NCBI RefSeq assembly: GCF_021117295.1
Contig: NZ_CP088247.1
Span: 1,079,501 to 1,143,500 of the forward strand
Length of the DNA stretch: 64,000 nucleotides
From: Methylorubrum sp. B1-46
GTDB taxonomy: Bacteria > Pseudomonadota > Alphaproteobacteria > Rhizobiales > Beijerinckiaceae
Reading direction: 5' to 3'
The translations under genes were made by a program, and so were the position numbers. Shown here piece after piece: positions 60,175 to 64,000 of this stretch. How positions within the stretch are numbered: position 1 is the stretch's first letter; the number at the start of each line of letters is the position of its first letter. Below the pieces are notes generated by a model, which was given only the letters and a program-made list of their open reading frames with translations, did not search any database and was not told where the DNA came from.

Positions 60175-61275
60175 TCAAGCCCTGTGGATCGAACCAACCC
60201 CTGCGCTACCCGACGGAGCTGCGGCGGGCGCGGCGACGTTCCGCGCGGCGCTCGCCACCGCGGAGACCGCCTCCCTGATGGTACCCGCCACGTCTTGGCA
60301 GTCCGACAGCAGGCAGCTTCTCACCCGCACCTTCTGCCCCAGGGCGAACTCATCGGCGTTCGGTAGATCGATCCGCACGAGCTGGCCCCGCTCGCGTTGC
60401 CTGTTGGGCAGCTGGAATTCCGGCGGGAGCGCCTTCGTGACCGGCAGCACCTTCTCGATCTCGCCCGTGTAGGACCGGCCGCGCACTTTCACTCTGACCG
60501 GCTCTCCTTCACGGAGTTCGAACATGTAGGTTTCGGGGATGTAGGCGACCGCGAAACTCGGCCCTTTGAAGATCTTCGTCACCTCCGAGTCGTTGCCGTT
60601 CAGCATTTCCCCGACCGAGGCGACCACCGGCCCGACATAGCCTCCGGCCGGGGCCAGGAGGATGCCATCATTGTAGATGTCCTTCAGGTTCTGTGAGGTG
60701 CCTTCGATCTCCTTCAGCGCGGCACGGTTCGCCTCGATCTGCTCATCGATGGCCTTCTCGTCGGAGAGAAGCGAGAGGTATTTCTCGGCAGCCTGCACAT
60801 GCAGGACCGACATCTCGTGAACGCTCCTTTCCACGGTCAGCCCTTTTTCGCGCGCATCCTTGAGTTGCTCCAGGTATGCCAGCGTTTCGTCCCTGTTCTT
60901 CTTGGCATCCGGAAGCAGCGTCTGCGTGACGGCGCGGCGGCTCTTCAGCTGAGAGATCTCCGCGACGATCTTCCCCTTCTGGATCGAGAGGTTGGCGAGC
61001 GTGTGCGAGATGCTGGGCGATTCCACGATCGCGATCTTCTGCCCCTCCCGGACCAGCTCGCCTCGATGGACGAGAACCTGCCTGATGATCGAGTCGTTGT
61101 ACGGAGCCGACACCGACACGTACTCGCGCGTGATCACGCCATCGGCGTCCAGCAACAACCGTCCTGTCGCGAGGAAGTAGAAAGCTCCTCCGACAGACAG
61201 GGCGCAAATGACGATGCCGGCCAGGACCTTCCTGGCTCGTTTCCACCTCACTGCGCTGACTTTGAGTTCCGACAT
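60175..61275 (-). CDS. HlyD-like periplasmic adaptor in an exopolysaccharide operon
   Basis: The 366-residue product has one N-terminal span (VLAGIVICALSVGGAFYFLA), a barrel-sandwich half (ITREYVSVSAPYNDSIIRQV and VREGQKIAIVES), a long coiled coil at about residues 85-195, the return half (DGILLAPAGGYVGPVVASVG) and a beta barrel (YSGE-type segment GRSYTGEIEKVLPV). The layout resembles Alg44/HlyD proteins that connect glycan synthases to the periplasm, but no PilZ domain is present. I chose ATG 61275 for its GAGGGAG site; ATG 61290 overlaps the wecB stop as ATGA. It is the last gene of the operon. Confidence 0.82.
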   Translation of the reverse strand: MSELKVSAVRWKRARKVLAGIVICALSVGGAFYFLATGRLLLDADGVITREYVSVSAPYNDSIIRQVLVHRGELVREGQKIAIVESPSISHTLANLSIQKGKIVAEISQLKSRRAVTQTLLPDAKKNRDETLAYLEQLKDAREKGLTVERSVHEMSVLHVQAAEKYLSLLSDEKAIDEQIEANRAALKEIEGTSQNLKDIYNDGILLAPAGGYVGPVVASVGEMLNGNDSEVTKIFKGPSFAVAYIPETYMFELREGEPVRVKVRGRSYTGEIEKVLPVTKALPPEFQLPNRQRERGQLVRIDLPNADEFALGQKVRVRSCLLSDCQDVAGTIREAVSAVASAARNVAAPAAAPSGSAGVGSIHRA

Positions 61276-61286
61276 GTCTCCCTCGT

Positions 61287-62423
61287 TCATCGGTTCGCGG
61301 CGACCAGAGCGTTCACCGCAGGTGCGAGGAGCCGATCGGCGATTCGCAGCGATGCACGGCCGTCGCCGAACGGGTTCGCGGTCTCGAGAAGCAGAGGCCT
61401 GTCGTCAGCCGTGAGGCGGCGCACGCCCTCCACGATCGCACCGTAATCGGTTCCCACGAGCTTGCCGAAACCAGCGCTCACGCATTCGGGGCGCTCGGTC
61501 GTATCTCGGGTGATCAGAATCTGGAGGCCGAAGGTCGGGGCCTCTTCCTGCAGCCCGCCGGAATCGGTCACAACGGTCCAGGCACGGCTGAGAAGGTGCA
61601 CGAAGTCGGGGTATTGCAGCGGAGCGAGCAGATACACGCCAGGCTCATCTTCCAGAACATCGAGCACCTCCCCGCGCACCTCCGGGTTGAGGTGGACGGG
61701 GAGCGCGACGACCTTGTCACCGTCCCGGGCCAGCGTCCGCAGGGCTCTCAGGACGTTTCGATGCCCCTCGCCGATGGTCTCGCGGCGATGGAGCGTCGCC
61801 AGGACCAGCTTCCTGCCCTTTGGCAGCTTGGCGATGTCGGGATCCCGCGGCCGGTAGTTTCCCTGCACCTGCTCCCGGACATGGAGCAGGGCATCCACGA
61901 CGGTGTTTCCGGTCAGGATGACGTCGCGGCTAGGCACCCCCTCTCTCAGCAGGGCGTCCCTTGCCATCGCGGTCGGCGCGAAATGCACCGAGCTGGACAA
62001 GGTGATGACACGCCGGTCGAATTCCTCCGGCCATGGAGAATGGAGGTTCCCGGTGCGCAGCCCGGCCTCCACATGCGCGACCGGTACGCAATTGTAGAAG
62101 CCGGCGACGGCCGCGGCGGCCGCCGTGATCGTATCGCCCTGCACGACAACCCAGTCATACCGCTTCTGGCGCAGCACGCCCCCGATCTGCTGCGCCATGA
62201 CACTGAACTTCCCGGCGAGGTCAGGTTCGCCCATGACCTTGCTGCCGTTGTGGCTGATCTTCAGGTCGAACAAGTCGGCGAGGCCGGCCGCGAGCTCGAT
62301 GTGCTGGCCCGTCCAGAACACCTCGAGCTCGACGCCTGAGCGCCTGCTCAACTCCTGGCAAACAGGCCCGAGCTTGATGATCTCGGGCCGCGTGCCCATC
62401 GTGACGAGGATACGCACCGTCAT
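61287..62423 (-). CDS. wecB: Non-hydrolysing UDP-N-acetylglucosamine 2-epimerase
   Basis: WecB interconverts UDP-GlcNAc and UDP-ManNAc. The 378-residue product begins MTVRILVTMGTRPEIIKLGP and has the family motifs GDTITAAAAAVAGFYNCVPV, VAHVEAGLRTGNLHSPWPEE, LATLHRRETIG and the signature TDSGGLQEEAPTFG. These include the active-site Asp, Glu, His and Arg positions. It lies four bases after a small unknown gene and overlaps the HlyD-type gene, so it most likely supplies UDP-ManNAc to the neighbouring NfrB-like glycosyltransferase. Confidence 0.93.
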   Translation of the reverse strand: MTVRILVTMGTRPEIIKLGPVCQELSRRSGVELEVFWTGQHIELAAGLADLFDLKISHNGSKVMGEPDLAGKFSVMAQQIGGVLRQKRYDWVVVQGDTITAAAAAVAGFYNCVPVAHVEAGLRTGNLHSPWPEEFDRRVITLSSSVHFAPTAMARDALLREGVPSRDVILTGNTVVDALLHVREQVQGNYRPRDPDIAKLPKGRKLVLATLHRRETIGEGHRNVLRALRTLARDGDKVVALPVHLNPEVRGEVLDVLEDEPGVYLLAPLQYPDFVHLLSRAWTVVTDSGGLQEEAPTFGLQILITRDTTERPECVSAGFGKLVGTDYGAIVEGVRRLTADDRPLLLETANPFGDGRASLRIADRLLAPAVNALVAANR

Positions 62424-62427
62424 GACG

Positions 62428-62622
62428 TCAGCTCTTCCGGGTCGGTAGGGGCTTGCGGCGGCGCAGCTTCGCATCGTCTTCGCGGCTCGGCTCCGGCCGC
62501 TCATTGCGTTCCGGGAAGTACGGCGAGAAGACGACACCGTTCCGCCGATTTGGTGGAGGCACTAGAGTCCAGGGATCGAGCAAGAATGCACGGGGTTCGG
62601 TCTTGACCGGATCGTCGGTCAT
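62428..62622 (-). CDS. 64-residue protein of unknown function in the glycan operon
   Basis: ATG 62622 has an excellent GAGGAAATT site and lies ten bases after the glycosyltransferase stop; the wecB start is four bases past its own stop. The product starts MTDDPVKTEPRAFLLDPWTL, continues with PPPNRRNGVVFSPYFPE and ends in a basic tail rich in Arg and Lys. No signal or span is predicted, so it should be cytoplasmic. No family is recognised. Its tight position argues that it is a real gene and perhaps a synthase accessory. Confidence 0.68.
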   Translation of the reverse strand: MTDDPVKTEPRAFLLDPWTLVPPPNRRNGVVFSPYFPERNERPEPSREDDAKLRRRKPLPTRKS

Positions 62623-62632
62623 AATTTCCTCT

Positions 62633-63979
62633 TCACCTGCGGGCGGCCATGAAATCTTCGGGAAGTTCGTGCGCCGTCTTCGACCAAACGATCGGTTTCG
62701 TGCCGAAATTCGATTCACCGAGAAAGATCTTCCACGCCCCGAACACAGCCATCATGTTGATGTAGAGGGCGACGGGCCAGCGTACGGCCACGCCGATCGG
62801 GTCGTACTCTCCATAGACCTGATGGTTCGCGAAGATCCGGAACACGTAGCGCATGAACGCCGAAATGGAGTTCAGGACGAGCGAGACATGGAAGATCCTC
62901 TCCCACTCGATCGGCATTGCGTCCGCGGACAGCAAGCCGACGGCATAGAGGAGCAGGAGCGTCAGCAAGATCGGCGGCAGAAAATTCGTGATCATCCCCT
63001 TGCGATCACGCATGAAGAAATACTTGTCCCAGAGGTCTCCTTCCCAGCCGAGTTTGCGCATGGCCTCGAAGTTGATGCCGTAGATCCAGCGTGTCTTCTG
63101 CTTAACCGACGCTGCCAGGGTCCGGGGAAAGAACTCGCGGGTGGCGACGAAATCGAATCCGCGCGTCTCGTCGGCGGAGACCGCGGCAAAGGCCGACTTG
63201 AAACCTGCCCGCTTCGCCTCGACACCGAGGATGTAATCCTCCGTGACGGTGCCGGAGAGAAGCACCATTCCGCGCTCGCGGACGAAGTGGCGCACGAGCT
63301 TCTTCGTGAGGGCCGTGCCGACACCCGCTGAGGGGATCATGGCCCCGACCGCGTTGCGGACGACCATCTCGCGCGTGTGCCTTTCGGCGAACTCGTCCAT
63401 GTAGGTCGAGGCGACGTGGGCATTCCTGCCCCGGTTCAAGGAGAACACCGGCACCTGGATGAAGTCGTAGCCGTTCCTCGCGTATTCGGCGTAGATCCGG
63501 AACGTTCTTGGGTCGATCACATCCTCGCTATCATGCAGGACAGCGATGTCCGGGCAGTCGTTCCTGCTGAAGACCTGATTGAACATCTCATTTAGCATCT
63601 GCCCCTTTGAGGTCGGCCCATCGAGCGTATTGACGATCACCTGGACGCGATCCGGGTATTTTGCCTCCAGTTCTTTGGCGACCCGCAGCGTTCCTGTGTC
63701 GTTAGGGTAGACGCCGAGGAAGAGGCTCACTGCTGGATCGGTGATACGGCGGAGGTTCCCCTCGACCATTTTCCCGAGAACATCTTCCTCGTGCCAATTG
63801 GCGACAAAGACTGCGATCCGGGGGAGCCCGGATTCGGACCCTACCGGGGACAGGCCCGGCACTCCAAGCCTGACGATGCCGAGCGCCGCGATGTCGATGA
63901 AGGCATCGTCGATGGAGGAGAGGCTGATCAGCACACTCATGAGCAGCGTGAAGCTGAGTAGTATAAAACCCGAGTCCAA
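62633..63979 (-). CDS. NfrB-like processive family 2 glycosyltransferase
   Basis: The 448-residue membrane protein has an N-terminal span (FILLSFTLLMSVLISL), a cytoplasmic GT2 domain and at least three C-terminal spans (LPPILLTLLLLYAVGLL and others). Catalytic motifs are HDSEDVIDP near residue 150, YMDEFAERH, PSAGVGTAL, TVTEDYILG near 246 and QKTRW near 293, the latter a Q-x-x-RW processivity motif. The pattern is that of E. coli NfrB, without its C-terminal c-di-GMP-binding part. The TTG start at 63979 has GGAG upstream, and an in-frame TAG at 63985-63983 rules out a longer protein. Confidence 0.88.
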   Translation of the reverse strand: MDSGFILLSFTLLMSVLISLSSIDDAFIDIAALGIVRLGVPGLSPVGSESGLPRIAVFVANWHEEDVLGKMVEGNLRRITDPAVSLFLGVYPNDTGTLRVAKELEAKYPDRVQVIVNTLDGPTSKGQMLNEMFNQVFSRNDCPDIAVLHDSEDVIDPRTFRIYAEYARNGYDFIQVPVFSLNRGRNAHVASTYMDEFAERHTREMVVRNAVGAMIPSAGVGTALTKKLVRHFVRERGMVLLSGTVTEDYILGVEAKRAGFKSAFAAVSADETRGFDFVATREFFPRTLAASVKQKTRWIYGINFEAMRKLGWEGDLWDKYFFMRDRKGMITNFLPPILLTLLLLYAVGLLSADAMPIEWERIFHVSLVLNSISAFMRYVFRIFANHQVYGEYDPIGVAVRWPVALYINMMAVFGAWKIFLGESNFGTKPIVWSKTAHELPEDFMAARR

Positions 63980-64000
63980 GTTCTATCTCCGGCCCGTTCG

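Overview
The window looks like the chromosome of a high-GC, aerobic alphaproteobacterium of the Methylobacterium/Methylorubrum type. This is inferred from gene content and composition, not from a database search. The supporting signs are alphaproteobacterial complex I genes including an NDUFA12 homologue, a carB with the long alphaproteobacterial insertion, a DUF1022/ELM1 gene, a single B12-dependent ribonucleotide reductase, pseudoazurin and a squalene-hopene cyclase.

Housekeeping block (1-25200). On the minus strand lie nuoA-nuoE, with nuoE cut by the window edge. Then come tRNA-Asp, a CAP-domain lipoprotein, pseudoazurin, carB, greA, an exported protein, the ELM1-like gene, trxB, a LysR regulator, aroQ-accB-accC, aat, a divergent TetR/DUF4188 pair, a DUF2155 protein, a royal-jelly/yellow-family protein, NDUFA12 and nrdJ. 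Most operon ends carry clear hairpins.

Accessory block (25200-39400). It holds an IS630 remnant, a TadG-like gene broken by an IS3-family element with a textbook -1 slippery site, decayed prophage lysis genes, a TetR-squalene-hopene cyclase pair, and a divergent efflux operon (SMR pump, TetR, membrane fusion protein, RND pump). An SDR gene and an IS5 fragment follow. A short dispersed intergenic repeat recurs here and further on.

Respiratory operon (39526-50655, minus strand). Eleven tightly overlapping genes encode alternative complex III (ActABCDEF), one unknown single-pass membrane protein and a caa3-type cytochrome oxidase (CtaC with a fused cytochrome c, CtaD, CtaE, small subunit IV). 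Together they form a quinol-to-oxygen chain.

Two ECF sigma-factor modules (51700-58500). The first is an ECF41-type unit: carboxymuconolactone decarboxylase-like protein, NAD(P)-binding epimerase-like protein, cupin and sigma factor with a fused C-terminal domain. Two promoters match TGTCACA, 16 bases, CGTC exactly. The second is sigma, anti-sigma, catalase-like protein and cytochrome b561. A pair of identical divergent promoter motifs (GGAATAA, 14 bases, CGTCT) adds a small exported protein to its predicted regulon.

The last part (58500-64000) has a lone tyrosine recombinase, a truncated IS5-family transposase and a minus-strand exopolysaccharide-type operon: an NfrB-like processive glycosyltransferase, a 64-residue unknown protein, a non-hydrolysing UDP-GlcNAc 2-epimerase (WecB) and an HlyD-like protein. 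This set resembles the E. coli NfrB/WecB poly-N-acetylmannosamine system and is, with the two sigma modules, the most interesting part of the window.
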